This document shows positions 17,988-27,782 of a stretch of DNA of 64,000 bases, piece by piece. The stretch lies in NCBI GenBank assembly GCA_943787445.1, contig CALSML010000021.1, positions 1 to 64,000 of the forward strand. The letters are read 5' to 3'. Within the stretch, counting starts at the first letter, position 1. Each line of letters begins with the position of its first letter. The notes under the pieces were generated by a model. It was given only the letters and a program-made list of their open reading frames with translations, had not been told where the DNA came from and ran no database searches. The position numbers were made by a program, and so were the translations under genes. The DNA is from an uncultured Alphaproteobacteria bacterium (GTDB lineage: Bacteria > Pseudomonadota > Alphaproteobacteria > UBA6615).

Positions 17988-18665
17988 GTGAAGATTCCCA
18001 TCCACCGCGAAGGGTGGCCCGCGATCGGTGTTTTCGCCGGTCTGAACGCGATCCTGTTTCTCGTCGCAGGGCCCTTCGGTCTGCTTGGCGTGCCACTGAC
18101 CGCCTGGTGTGTCTGGTTTTTCCGTGATCCGGAGCGCGCAACGCCGACCGGTGGCCAACTCGTTATCAGCCCGGCGGATGGCCGGGTGCTGCCCATGGCC
18201 GTCGCAGCGCCGCCCGCCGAACTGGGGATGGGTGATGCCCCGCGCACCCGCATCAGCATTTTCATGAATGTTTTCAATGTCCATGTGAACCGGAACCCCT
18301 GCGAGGGGAAGGTCATCGCACTGGCCTATCGGCCGGGGAAATTCTTCAACGCGTCCTTCGACAAGGCAAGTGAACACAACGAGCGCATGGCCGCCCATAT
18401 CCGCGCCAAAGGAGCCGATGGAGCCGATATCGATATCGCGGTGGTACAAATCGCCGGGCTCGTCGCGCGGCGCATCAAATGCGACCTCGTCGAGGGTCAG
18501 GATGTGACCCGGGGAACCCGCTACGGCATTATCCGCTTTGGCAGTCGCCTCGATGTCTATCTGCCACAGAATTTCGCGCCTCTGGTACACGAGGGGCAGC
18601 ACGTGTCAGCCGGTGAAACCGTACTCGCAGATCTCGCAGCCGGAACGGGCGCAAACGAGGACTGA
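17988..18665 (+). CDS. psd: Phosphatidylserine decarboxylase proenzyme
   Basis: Psd converts phosphatidylserine to phosphatidylethanolamine at the inner membrane. The proenzyme cuts itself to make a pyruvoyl group. At 225 residues this is the short bacterial type. The N-terminal membrane segment is [20 protein letters not shown], catalytic-domain motifs are VISPADGRV and [19 protein letters not shown], and the self-cleavage site is FGSR with Gly185-Ser186. Start: first ATG-like codon (GTG 17988, GTGAAGATTCCC). pssA follows 4 nt after the stop, forming the usual psd-pssA pair. Confidence 0.95.
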   Translation: MKIPIHREGWPAIGVFAGLNAILFLVAGPFGLLGVPLTAWCVWFFRDPERATPTGGQLVISPADGRVLPMAVAAPPAELGMGDAPRTRISIFMNVFNVHVNRNPCEGKVIALAYRPGKFFNASFDKASEHNERMAAHIRAKGADGADIDIAVVQIAGLVARRIKCDLVEGQDVTRGTRYGIIRFGSRLDVYLPQNFAPLVHEGQHVSAGETVLADLAAGTGANED

Positions 18666-18669
18666 TAAC

Positions 18670-19467
18670 TTGAAACGCAGACGGTCACAGGCCCGGCGCC
18701 CCAATCATCAGTCATTCACCCGAATGATTCCGAATTTCCTCACCCTGTTGAATCTGTGCGCGGGGACCACGGCGATCCGTTTCGCGCTCAGCGACCGGTT
18801 CGAGGAAGCGGTGGCGGCAATACTGCTGGCTGGCGTTCTCGATCTGCTCGATGGCGGCATGGCCCGCCTGCTGCGGGCCGGCAGCAAGCTTGGTGCCGAA
18901 CTCGATTCCCTTGCCGATCTGGTCAGTTTCGGTGTTGCTCCGGGTGTGATGGTCTACGCTTGGACGATGCACACAGCAGGCGGGATTGGCTGGGTGCCAA
19001 CGCTGCTGTTTTGTGTCTGTGCCACGCTCCGGCTGGCCCGGTTTAATATCGCGCAGGACAACATGACCGAACCGCAGCGGGCCTACAGCTTCTTCACCGG
19101 ATTGCCGACGCCGGGCGCGGCCGGTATCCTGATGCTGCCGATGGTCCTTGCGTTCCAGTATCCCGATGGGGCCTTTAACAATGTTCTGCTCAACGGCGCT
19201 TTCATGGTCGGCGCAGCCTTGATGATGGTCAGCCGGGTCCCGACCTTTTCCCTGAAAGGGGGACGGGTACCGCACAAATACGTGCTTCCGATGTTGCTTT
19301 TGTTCTGCCTTGTGGTGGGATTTGCCGTTGAAGCGCCTTGGGCCACCCTCACGGTCGTGATGGTCCTCTACATGGCCAGTATACCGTTCAGCCTGTTTGC
19401 CCACAGGCGCCAGCAACGCAGATTGTCGGCCGAACTCGCATCCACCCAAACCGATGGTGGCGCGTAA
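18670..19467 (+). CDS. pssA: CDP-diacylglycerol-serine O-phosphatidyltransferase
   Basis: PssA joins CDP-diacylglycerol and serine to make phosphatidylserine, the substrate of Psd encoded just upstream. The CDP-alcohol phosphotransferase signature D-x2-DG-x2-AR-x8-G-x3-D-x3-D is complete: DLLDGGMARLL, then KLGAELDSLAD. The protein has about eight membrane segments (for example GILMLPMVLAFQYPDGAF, MLLLFCLVVGFAVEAPW). I take TTG 18670 (LKRRRSQARR, a basic N-terminus typical of the family); ATG 18724 (MIPNFLTLLNLCAG) is the alternative. Confidence 0.94.
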   Translation: MKRRRSQARRPNHQSFTRMIPNFLTLLNLCAGTTAIRFALSDRFEEAVAAILLAGVLDLLDGGMARLLRAGSKLGAELDSLADLVSFGVAPGVMVYAWTMHTAGGIGWVPTLLFCVCATLRLARFNIAQDNMTEPQRAYSFFTGLPTPGAAGILMLPMVLAFQYPDGAFNNVLLNGAFMVGAALMMVSRVPTFSLKGGRVPHKYVLPMLLLFCLVVGFAVEAPWATLTVVMVLYMASIPFSLFAHRRQQRRLSAELASTQTDGGA

Positions 19468-19576
19468 AACATGAAGCTCAGGTCGTTCTGCTTCCCCAGC
19501 ACAGATTCCCACCCCGGTCAGACGCCACGAATTCTCAGGACACGGATCGTTCTGCCGTCATGTCTGCAGGTGCGGC

Positions 19577-20125
19577 ATGGTTGACTGGATTGTCAGAAAA
19601 TCCCGCTACATCTGGCGGGAGGCCGTTGCGCGGCTGATCCATCCGGTTCTGCATGCTCAGCATCCGCCCGAATACACCGCGCGGGCTGTGGGCGTGGGGC
19701 TGTTCGTCGCTTTCACGCCATTTTTCGGGATTCACATCGCGATCGTTCTGGCCCTCTGGGCCATCGCCCGGACCATCAGCAGCAACCTGTCCTTCAACCC
19801 CGTGCTGGCATCGGCCTGGACCCTAATTTCCAACGTGTTCACGATCGCACCGCTTTACTATGTCTACATCCAGACCGGGCAGTTCATGTCCGGGCGTTGG
19901 GAGAAAATTCAGAGTTTTGAGACCTACCTCCCCGAATTCGAACAGACCTCCTACACCGAGTTCAGCTGGATCGAGGTCATGTCGACGAAAGCGGTTGGTC
20001 TTTTTGCACAATTCGGTGTCCCGCTGTTTCTGGGCTGTCTGCCCTGGGCCATGTGCATTGGCCTGATCGGGTATTGTGTCAGCCTTTATTTCATCCGCCG
20101 GCACCGCGCGTCCACTGCCGAATAG
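19577..20125 (+). CDS. DUF2062 domain membrane protein
   Basis: 182 residues. DUF2062 features: a basic N-terminus (MVDWIVRKSRYIWREAVARL), then ARAVGVGLFVAFTPFFGIHI, where the PFFG-H motif is characteristic, ALWAIARTISSNLSFNPVLA, and NVFTIAPLYYVYIQTGQ. There are three or four membrane segments, ending in the helix PWAMCIGLIGYCVSLYFIRR. The function is unknown; homologues often lie near lipid and envelope genes, as here after psd-pssA. Confidence 0.85.
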   Translation: MVDWIVRKSRYIWREAVARLIHPVLHAQHPPEYTARAVGVGLFVAFTPFFGIHIAIVLALWAIARTISSNLSFNPVLASAWTLISNVFTIAPLYYVYIQTGQFMSGRWEKIQSFETYLPEFEQTSYTEFSWIEVMSTKAVGLFAQFGVPLFLGCLPWAMCIGLIGYCVSLYFIRRHRASTAE

Positions 20126-20231
20126 CGGCGCTTCGGCCGCCTATGTGTAAGAATATCGTTTAATTTCGACACATTGCGTTGGCACCATCCCCGGGTTGTC
20201 CCTATATGAGACGGGTTACGGTGAAGGACTC

Positions 20232-21056
20232 ATGGCAAACAGGAAAACCAGAACAAACAAGAGCGTGGGGCTTGGCGGTCGTCGTCGCTTCGGGCTGATT
20301 GCGCGCCTACGTGGTTATTTCTTCGCGGGGCTGCTGGCCGTCGCCCCAATCGGAATCACACTCTGGCTGTGCTGGATTCTGCTGAAATTTGTCGATGCGC
20401 GCATCACGCCGCTGATTCCCCAGGCCTACAACCCGAACACCTATATCAACCCGTATTTCCCCCACGAAATTCCCGGTGTCGGCCTGATCGTCATGATCCT
20501 CGGCCTGATTGTCATCGGCGCCCTGACACGCATATTTCTGGGGCGCTATCTGGTCAAGATCAGTGAGAATATCCTCAACCGGATGCCGGTGGTGCGCAGC
20601 ATCTACAGCGCGACCAAGCAGATCGCCGAAACGGTTCTCAAACGGCAATCCGAAGCCTTTCGTCAGGTTGTGCTGTTCGAATATCCGCGCCGGGGCAGCT
20701 GGGCGATCGGATTTCTGACCGGTTCCACAAAGGGAGAGGTGCAGAACCTCACCGATGATGATGTGGTCAATGTATTCCTGCCGACCACCCCGAACCCGAC
20801 CTCGGGCTATCTGCTGTTCATTCCGCGGCGCGAACTGGTGTCGCTGAGCATGACCGTGGAAGAGGGTATCAAGATGATCATTTCGGGCGGGATTGTCACA
20901 CCGCCGGACCGGCGTTCGCCCGAACAGCAGCAAATCAAGCGGGTTGCACCTGCTGATGGTGACAAGCCGACGATCGGACCGAATGCGGATATCGATCAGC
21001 AGCCGTTACCGGCCAATACGGATGTCTCCGAAGCATCCGGGACAAAGGGCAGCTAG
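20232..21056 (+). CDS. DUF502 domain membrane protein
   Basis: 274 residues from ATG 20232 (MANRKTRTNKSVG). Two membrane helices are at about residues 30-55 (YFFAGLLAVAPIGITLWLCW) and 80-100 (GLIVMILGLIVIGALTRIFL). Between and after them are the family motifs NRMPVVRSIYSATKQI and FLPTTPNPTSGYLLFIPR. The C-terminal 50 residues are polar and probably disordered. DUF502 proteins are widespread with no settled function. The gene is convergent with recG, and the stop codons overlap by 3 nt. Confidence 0.88.
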   Translation: MANRKTRTNKSVGLGGRRRFGLIARLRGYFFAGLLAVAPIGITLWLCWILLKFVDARITPLIPQAYNPNTYINPYFPHEIPGVGLIVMILGLIVIGALTRIFLGRYLVKISENILNRMPVVRSIYSATKQIAETVLKRQSEAFRQVVLFEYPRRGSWAIGFLTGSTKGEVQNLTDDDVVNVFLPTTPNPTSGYLLFIPRRELVSLSMTVEEGIKMIISGGIVTPPDRRSPEQQQIKRVAPADGDKPTIGPNADIDQQPLPANTDVSEASGTKGS

Positions 21057-23161
21057 CCGGTCCGCGCGTATCGGACAGCAGCATCTCTCTCAAAAAGGTA
21101 AAGCAGCGTGCGCAGGGCATTGCCGCGTGCCGATGTCAGTTCCGGATCGCGTGAGACGATCAGCCGTGCGTCATCCCGCGCGATGGCCAGCAATTCCCCA
21201 TGGACATCCAGATCGACCAGACGAAACTCCGGCAATCCGGACTGCCGGGTTCCCAGCACATCGCCTGCGCCGCGCAGGCGCAAATCCTGCTCGGCGATCA
21301 CAAACCCGTCATCGGTGTCCCGCAACACCCGCAGGCGTTCCCGCGCGGTTTTTCCGGCGTCATGACCGTAGAGCAGCAGGCAGGTGGCATCCCGTGACCC
21401 GCGGCCGATGCGGCCCCGCAGCTGGTGGAGCTGGGCGAGGCCAAACCGCTCGGCATGCTCGATGATCATCACTGTCGCATCGGGCACATCGACACCGACC
21501 TCGATCACCGTGGTGGCGACCAGAATATCCAGCCCCGGCTTGGCCTTGCCAGCAAACCGGGCCATCACTGCGTCCTTTTCCTTGCCGGTCATCTTGCCAT
21601 GCACCAGCCCGACCCGGTCTCCGAACCGCTGCTGTAGGGCGGCATGACGGGCCGTGGCGGCAGCCACATCGATGGTTTCGGATTCCTCCACCAGCGGACA
21701 GACCCAGAAAACCTTTCCGCCGCTGTCGATCTGGCGGCGCACGCCGTTGGCGGCGTCTTCAAGCCGGTCAATCGACGCGGTGGTGGTGACCACGGCCTTG
21801 CGGCCGGCAGGCTTGTCCCGCAGCTGGGATTCATCCAGATCGCCATAGGCGGCCAGCATCAGGGTGCGGGGGATCGGCGTGGCCGTCATCAGCAGCACAT
21901 CCACGGCCTGGCCCTTATCGGCCAGAAGCATGCGCTGATGCACGCCGAAGCGGTGCTGTTCGTCCACCACGGCCAGTGCCAGGTTCCGGAAGACGATGTC
22001 GTCCTGAAACAGCGCATGGGTACCCACCACAAGCGGCACATCCCCGGAGGCCAGACGTTCGAGCAGTGCGGTGCGGGCTTTGCCCTTGTCGCGTCCGGTC
22101 AGCAGAATGCACTCGACCCCGGCTTTTTCAGCCAGAGGGGCAATCGTGGCGTAATGTTGCTGGGCGAGGATTTCCGTGGGCGCCATCAGGGCGGCCTGAC
22201 GCCCGCCTTCGACCGCGGTCAGCATCGCCATCAGCGCCACCACGGTCTTGCCGCTGCCCACATCGCCCTGCAGCAGACGCAGCATCCGGTGTTCGGCCTG
22301 CATATCCGCCAGAATATCGGCAATCGCCGTTTGCTGGCTGCCTGTCAGTTCAAAGGGCAGGGCATCACGCACCCGGGCGCATAATTGATCGTTCCCGCTG
22401 GTCGGACGCCCGGACTGGCGTCGTACATGGGAGCGGACTAGGGTTATGGCGAGCTGGCTCGCCAGCGTCTCGTCATAGGCCAGCCGTGACCGGGCCTGAG
22501 TGCCGGCATAAATATCCTTCAAATCCAATGGATTGTGGGCCGTTATCAGAGCATGATGCCAACTCTGCCAGTCGCGCTCCTTCAGGAAAGCCGGGTCCAG
22601 CCATTCGGGCAGTTCCGGGCCCCGTTCCAGCGCGCCGGCGATCGCCTTGCCCAGCACGTTCTGGGACAGCCCTTCTGTCAGCGGATAGACCGGCTGGACC
22701 CGCATGATGGTGTCACGCTCTTCGGGGCGTCCGACCATATCGGGATGGGTCATCTGCAGCCGGTCTTCGTAAAGCTCGGCCGTACCGCTGACCAGCCGCA
22801 CTTCGCCTTCGGGAAGCGCGGTATTCAGGTACTCCTTGCGACCGTGGAAGTATATCAGGGTGATCCCACCTGTCCCGTCCGAACAGTCGATCCGATAGGG
22901 AATTCGCCGGTTCGAGGCGGGCGGGGGATGGTGCTTTTCGACCGTAACCTCAAGGGTCGCGATCCGCCCGGGCTCAAGTTCGCTCAGGCTCGGGCTGTAG
23001 CGCCGGTCGATGATCCCGCTTGGCAGGTGCCAGAGCAGATCGACGATCTGTTCCCCGACCAGGCGTTCGATATGTTTGCCCATACGCGGACCGATGCCCT
23101 TGAGCGCGGTGACGGGCGCAAAGACGGGGAACAGGACCTCTGGGCGGGAGCGGGGTGGCAC
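21053..23161 (-). CDS. recG: ATP-dependent DNA helicase RecG
   Basis: 702-residue RecG, which remodels stalled replication forks and branch-migrates Holliday junctions. The N-terminal wedge/OB region begins VTALKGIGPRMGKHIERL (about 17-34). The helicase core has GDVGSGKT (Walker A), DEQH box in VVDEQHRFGVHQRM, TATPIPRTLMLA, and the motif VI region QLRGRIGRGSRDATCLLLYG. Start codon GTG at 23161. It is divergent from sdhE, and the recG/sdhE/mfd neighbourhood is common in alphaproteobacteria. Confidence 0.96.
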   Translation of the reverse strand: MPPRSRPEVLFPVFAPVTALKGIGPRMGKHIERLVGEQIVDLLWHLPSGIIDRRYSPSLSELEPGRIATLEVTVEKHHPPPASNRRIPYRIDCSDGTGGITLIYFHGRKEYLNTALPEGEVRLVSGTAELYEDRLQMTHPDMVGRPEERDTIMRVQPVYPLTEGLSQNVLGKAIAGALERGPELPEWLDPAFLKERDWQSWHHALITAHNPLDLKDIYAGTQARSRLAYDETLASQLAITLVRSHVRRQSGRPTSGNDQLCARVRDALPFELTGSQQTAIADILADMQAEHRMLRLLQGDVGSGKTVVALMAMLTAVEGGRQAALMAPTEILAQQHYATIAPLAEKAGVECILLTGRDKGKARTALLERLASGDVPLVVGTHALFQDDIVFRNLALAVVDEQHRFGVHQRMLLADKGQAVDVLLMTATPIPRTLMLAAYGDLDESQLRDKPAGRKAVVTTTASIDRLEDAANGVRRQIDSGGKVFWVCPLVEESETIDVAAATARHAALQQRFGDRVGLVHGKMTGKEKDAVMARFAGKAKPGLDILVATTVIEVGVDVPDATVMIIEHAERFGLAQLHQLRGRIGRGSRDATCLLLYGHDAGKTARERLRVLRDTDDGFVIAEQDLRLRGAGDVLGTRQSGLPEFRLVDLDVHGELLAIARDDARLIVSRDPELTSARGNALRTLLYLFERDAAVRYARTG

Positions 23162-23265
23162 GACGGTGATATTTCCTGCGCTGGTGCGGCTGACATTAGT
23201 GATTCGTACCGCTATATCCTACGGCAGCGCCAACGTCCGAGTCAGTAGCGGGCAGGAACGAGACC

Positions 23266-23532
23266 ATGACAGACGAAACCCGTGAACTCCGCATCAAGCG
23301 GCTGATCTATCGCAGCCGCTATACCGGGACCAAAGAAACGGACCTTCTGTTGGGGAGTTTCGCCACGCGCCATCTCGCCAAATTGGATGAAACCCTGCTG
23401 AGGGAATACGAAGCCCTGATCGAGAACAGCGACCCCGATCTCTATATGTGGATCAGCGGGCGCAAGCCGGTTCCCGCGGAATGGGATGGCGAGATCATGA
23501 CACTGCTTAAAACCTTCCAGATCGACGACTGA
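23266..23532 (+). CDS. sdhE: Succinate dehydrogenase assembly factor SdhE
   Basis: 88-residue FAD assembly factor that helps attach FAD covalently to SdhA. The family RGxxE motif appears as YTGTKETDLLLG (Gly21, Glu24), so the first arginine is replaced by Thr. WISGRKPVPAEWDGEIM near the C-terminus matches the conserved W--G---P helix. The stop is 1 nt before the mfd start, implying co-transcription. Confidence 0.9.
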   Translation: MTDETRELRIKRLIYRSRYTGTKETDLLLGSFATRHLAKLDETLLREYEALIENSDPDLYMWISGRKPVPAEWDGEIMTLLKTFQIDD

Positions 23533-23533
23533 T

Positions 23534-26500
23534 TTGCTGCTGAACACCAAATTTTCCTGGGAGACTGCGCAACCCCGCATCCGGTTCACTGGCGTGCCTG
23601 AAGGTTGCGACGCCCTGCTTCTCGCCGAACTCCTCGCGTCATACGCGGGATCGATTCTGCACGTCTCCAGCGATGACGTGGCCATGAACCGGATGGCGGA
23701 TTCGATCGGCTTCTTTGCGCCGGACGTGCAGGTTCTCAAATTCCCGGCCTGGGATTGTCTGCCCTATGACCGGGTTCCCCCACGCGGGGATGTGGTCGCA
23801 GAGCGTCTCGCGACCCTCGCAGCACTGTCGGAGAACGCCTCCAACGGACCACAGACGCTCGTGGTTACAACAATTGCAGCAATTTTGCAGCGCGTGGCCC
23901 CTCGGGCGACAATCCGGCAGGCCCGGGTTCAGCTGCAACCGGGAGACCAAATCGATCTGGCCAAGATCGTCGGGTTTCTGGCCGCCAACGGGTATCACCG
24001 GACCGAAACGGTTCGTGAGCCCGGCGAATTCGCCGTGCGCGGCGACATCGTCGATGTCTTCGCGCCGGGCCTCGAAGAGCCGGTCCGGATTGATCTCTTC
24101 GGCGATGAAATCGAGAAAATCCGCCGGTTTGACGCCTTGAGCCAGCTCACCACCAAAGTGATCGACAGCCTGACATTGCTGCCCTCAAGCGAAATCCTGC
24201 TCGACGATGACGGCATTGCACGGTTTCGTACACGGTATCGCGAACTCTTCGGCGCCGTGCGTAGGGATGACCCGCTTTACGAGAGCGTCAGCGAGGGGAT
24301 TCGTCATCCCGGTATGGAGCACTGGTTGCCGTTGTTTTATGCGGAGACCGAAACCCTGTTCGACTACGTCAACGGCCCCGTGGTACTTGGCGCACAAACT
24401 GCCGAAGCGCGCGAGGACCGGTTTGATCAGATCGTCGATTACCACGCCGCCCGCGCCAACACACCCGGTTCAGCCGAAGGCGAAGCACCCTTCAACCCGC
24501 TGGCGCCAGATACGCTCTATCTCAGCCCTGTCCAATGGGATGACCTGCTGAATGCGAGCAGCGTGATCGAATTCGACAGTTTTGAAACTCCGGAAGAAAA
24601 CGGCGCTTCAATCTCGGTTGGAGGGCGTCGCACGGCCGATTTCACCGATGCGCGCAACCGGGCCGACGTCAATCTGTTCGATGCCGTGCGCACACGTATG
24701 TCCAACGAGCAGCGGGACGGGCAGGCCATTGCCATCGCCTGCCATTCACAGGGCTCGCGGGACCGGATGCTGCAATTGCTGACCGATTATGAGATCGAGA
24801 ACACACGACCAGTGGGCAATTGGAACAATGTCGTGACCACCGGGGATACAGACATTGCGATGTTCGTGCTGCCCATGGATCACGGATTCAGCATACCCGG
24901 ACGAATATTTTACACCGAACAGGATATTCTGGGAGATCGGCTGGTACGCAAGCGGCGCCCAGCACGACCCTCGGAACATCTGATCGCCGAAATGGCAAGC
25001 CTGACCCTCGGCGATATCGTGGTGCATGCCGATCATGGCATCGCGCGGTATGATGGACTGGAGACCCTTGAGATCGGCGGTGCACCACATGATTGCCTTC
25101 GTCTGATCTATGCCGGCGACGACAAGCTTTTTCTTCCGGTCGAGAACCTCGACCTTCTGTCGCGGTTCGGATCCGAAGCCAGCGAAGCACAGCTCGACAA
25201 ACTTGGTAATGCGAGCTGGCAGGCGCGGCGGGCGCGGGTCAAAAACCGCATCACCGACATGGCCGACAAACTAATGGCGCTGGCTGCCGAACGGGAACTG
25301 CGCCATGCCCCGCGCATGGAAGTTCCGTCCGGAGCCTATGACGAGTTCTGCGCACGTTTTCCATTTACGGAAACCGAGGATCAAAGCCGGGCGATTGACG
25401 ACACTGTGGCAAGCCTAGTTGCGGGCAAACCCATGGACCGCCTCGTCTGTGGTGATGTGGGCTTTGGCAAAACCGAAGTTGCCATGCGCGCGGCCTTCGT
25501 CACGGCCATGGCCGGCCGTCAGGTCGCGGTGGTCGTGCCCACTACGTTGCTTGCGCGACAACATTTCGCAAACTTCAAAGCACGCTTTGCGGGCCTGCCG
25601 GTCCGTATCGCCCAACTGTCCCGCTTAACAACGGGGAAAGACGCGCAAGCAGCCCGCGATGGCCTGAAAAATGGACAGGTCGACATCGTCATCGGAACCC
25701 ACGCGTTGTTGTCAAAGCACGTCACCTTTCGTGATCTGGGCCTGCTCGTGGTCGATGAAGAACAACACTTCGGCGTAGGGCAAAAAGAACGTCTCAAGGC
25801 CCTGAGCAGCGACGTCCATGTGTTGACCCTCACGGCAACTCCAATCCCGCGCACTCTGCAACTGGCGCTGACCGGCGTGCGCGAACTGAGTCTGATCACA
25901 ACGCCACCAGTCGACCGACTGGCCGTGCGCACCTTTGTGTTGCCCTACGACAGTGTCACCATTCGCGAGGCGATCATGCGCGAACATTTTCGAGGTGGTC
26001 AGACCTTCTATGTTTGTCCTCGGGTCAGCGACATTGCCTTGCTGGAGGAACGACTACGCAAACTCGTGCCTGAGGTGAGCTTCGGTGTGGCTCATGGACA
26101 AATGCCGGTCACGGCGCTGGAAGACGTGATGACTGCGTTCTACGACAAACAATTCGATGTTCTGTTGTCGACAAATATCGTTGAATCCGGCCTCGATGTG
26201 CCAACTGCCAACACGATCATCCTGCATCGTGCCGACATGTTCGGTCTTTCCCAGCTCTACCAGCTCCGCGGACGGGTCGGACGTTCAAAAACGCGCGCTT
26301 ATGCCTATCTGACACTACCGAGCAACCAGATCCTGTCAGAAACCGCCCGTCGACGCCTGGACGTCATGCAGACCCTCGACACGCTTGGAGCAGGGTTCAG
26401 ACTGGCAAGCCACGATCTGGACATTCGCGGGGCCGGCAATCTTCTCGGAGAAGAACAATCCGGACATATCCGCGAAGTGGGTGTGGAACTGTATCAGCAG

Positions 26501-27034
26501 ATGCTTGAGGAAGCTGTTGCCGCAGCGCGTGAATCAGGCAGCGTGCAAGCACCAGCGGACGAATGGACACCGGCGATTTCCGTTGGAGCCCCCATACTGA
26601 TTGCTGATAGCTACGTGGCGGATCTGGGGGTGCGTCTGGGACTCTATCGCAGGGTTGCGGCACTTGTGGATGCCCAGGAGATCGAAGCCTTTGCAGCGGA
26701 ACTTATCGACCGGTTTGGTCCGATCCCGGACGAAGTTGAAAATCTGCTCGAAGCCATCACCCTGAAACGGCTGTGCCGCGACGCCGGTGTCGAAAAACTG
26801 GATGCGGGCCCCAAAGGTGCAGTTGTTACTTTCCGCGACAACACATTCAGCAACCCCTCGGGACTGGTGGCCTTCATCACCAGGGAATCCGGGACCGTGC
26901 AACTCCGCCCGGATCACAAGATGGTCTATCGAAGGGACTGGCGTGACACCCAGAAACGCATGGTTGGTGTCCGTCGTCTGATGCGGTCATTGTCCACGAT
27001 CGCGCTGAAAGCAAAAGAAGACGCAGCGCAATAG
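23534..27034 (+). CDS. mfd: Transcription-repair coupling factor Mfd
   Basis: 1166 residues. Mfd removes RNA polymerase stalled at lesions and recruits UvrA. The UvrB-like N-terminal module contains QVLKFPAWDCLPYDRVPPRG. The RNA-polymerase interaction domain starts near 485 (LTLGDIVVHADHGIARYDGL). The RecG-like translocase has GDVGFGKTEVAMRAAF, DEEQ in VVDEEQHFGVGQKERLK, TATPIPRTLQLAL, and QLRGRVGRSKTRAYAYLT. The C-terminal TRCF domain reads LGLYRRVAALVDAQEIEAF. Start TTG 23534 follows directly after sdhE. Its partner uvrA lies at the window's left edge. Confidence 0.96.
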   Translation: MLLNTKFSWETAQPRIRFTGVPEGCDALLLAELLASYAGSILHVSSDDVAMNRMADSIGFFAPDVQVLKFPAWDCLPYDRVPPRGDVVAERLATLAALSENASNGPQTLVVTTIAAILQRVAPRATIRQARVQLQPGDQIDLAKIVGFLAANGYHRTETVREPGEFAVRGDIVDVFAPGLEEPVRIDLFGDEIEKIRRFDALSQLTTKVIDSLTLLPSSEILLDDDGIARFRTRYRELFGAVRRDDPLYESVSEGIRHPGMEHWLPLFYAETETLFDYVNGPVVLGAQTAEAREDRFDQIVDYHAARANTPGSAEGEAPFNPLAPDTLYLSPVQWDDLLNASSVIEFDSFETPEENGASISVGGRRTADFTDARNRADVNLFDAVRTRMSNEQRDGQAIAIACHSQGSRDRMLQLLTDYEIENTRPVGNWNNVVTTGDTDIAMFVLPMDHGFSIPGRIFYTEQDILGDRLVRKRRPARPSEHLIAEMASLTLGDIVVHADHGIARYDGLETLEIGGAPHDCLRLIYAGDDKLFLPVENLDLLSRFGSEASEAQLDKLGNASWQARRARVKNRITDMADKLMALAAERELRHAPRMEVPSGAYDEFCARFPFTETEDQSRAIDDTVASLVAGKPMDRLVCGDVGFGKTEVAMRAAFVTAMAGRQVAVVVPTTLLARQHFANFKARFAGLPVRIAQLSRLTTGKDAQAARDGLKNGQVDIVIGTHALLSKHVTFRDLGLLVVDEEQHFGVGQKERLKALSSDVHVLTLTATPIPRTLQLALTGVRELSLITTPPVDRLAVRTFVLPYDSVTIREAIMREHFRGGQTFYVCPRVSDIALLEERLRKLVPEVSFGVAHGQMPVTALEDVMTAFYDKQFDVLLSTNIVESGLDVPTANTIILHRADMFGLSQLYQLRGRVGRSKTRAYAYLTLPSNQILSETARRRLDVMQTLDTLGAGFRLASHDLDIRGAGNLLGEEQSGHIREVGVELYQQMLEEAVAAARESGSVQAPADEWTPAISVGAPILIADSYVADLGVRLGLYRRVAALVDAQEIEAFAAELIDRFGPIPDEVENLLEAITLKRLCRDAGVEKLDAGPKGAVVTFRDNTFSNPSGLVAFITRESGTVQLRPDHKMVYRRDWRDTQKRMVGVRRLMRSLSTIALKAKEDAAQ

Positions 27035-27037
27035 GCG

Positions 27038-27679
27038 TTACTCGGCTGCGAGGATGACGTCTGCCAAATCAAACAACGGATAGAAGGCCTCAGGTTCCTG
27101 TGCGCCTGATATGGAGTAGGCACCATTGATAATGAATGACGGCACGGCCTTGATGCCCATACGTCGTGCCCTGAGATCTTCAGCCAATATCGCATCCCGA
27201 TCCTCATCTCCAGCGAGGTAATGAGAAACATCAGTCCCGACAAGACCGCAGCGTGCAGCGATGCGCGTGAGAGTTTCATCATCCCCGATATCTTCACCGT
27301 CCAGAAAGAAAGACTGATAAACAGCTTCCACAACTGGTGATTGTCGGCCATGCCGAGCTGCGAAGCGGATCAATCGATGGGACTGAACCGTATTCGGCAT
27401 CCGGTTCTGGATTTCAAAGTTGAACGGAATACGCTCGGAGTGCCCGGCGCGGGCAATCGTAGAGTAAACATTCTCCGCGCGTTCGCTCCCCCCGAACTTG
27501 GCAGAGAGGTACTGGGCACGGCTCATTCCTGCAACGGGCATATCCGGGTTAAGCTGGAATACGCGATAATTGATCGAAACATCGACGTCATCACGTTCTG
27601 CCAGAGCGCGCTCCAGACGGCGTTTGCCGAGAAAGCACCACGGGCAGACCGTATCGGAATACACATCAATCTGAAGCAT
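27038..27679 (-). CDS. FrnE-like DsbA-family oxidoreductase
   Basis: 213 residues. DsbA-type thioredoxin fold with active site CPWC in YSDTVCPWCFLGKRRLERAL (about 8-27). The cis-proline loop is GIKAVPSFIINGAYSISGAQ near 175-195. The pattern matches the FrnE/2-hydroxychromene-2-carboxylate isomerase-like group. No signal peptide, so it is probably cytosolic, where such proteins act in disulfide or glutathione chemistry. It ends 3 nt from the mfd stop, in convergent orientation. Confidence 0.88.
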   Translation of the reverse strand: MLQIDVYSDTVCPWCFLGKRRLERALAERDDVDVSINYRVFQLNPDMPVAGMSRAQYLSAKFGGSERAENVYSTIARAGHSERIPFNFEIQNRMPNTVQSHRLIRFAARHGRQSPVVEAVYQSFFLDGEDIGDDETLTRIAARCGLVGTDVSHYLAGDEDRDAILAEDLRARRMGIKAVPSFIINGAYSISGAQEPEAFYPLFDLADVILAAE

Positions 27680-27782
27680 TTCGGAATCCTGCGCGGCTGT
27701 CGCAGATGGGTCAACCCCAGCCTGAAGAGCGGTTCGCAGTTTCCTTGTGATCGGTCATAATCGGAATGACGGAGACACAATC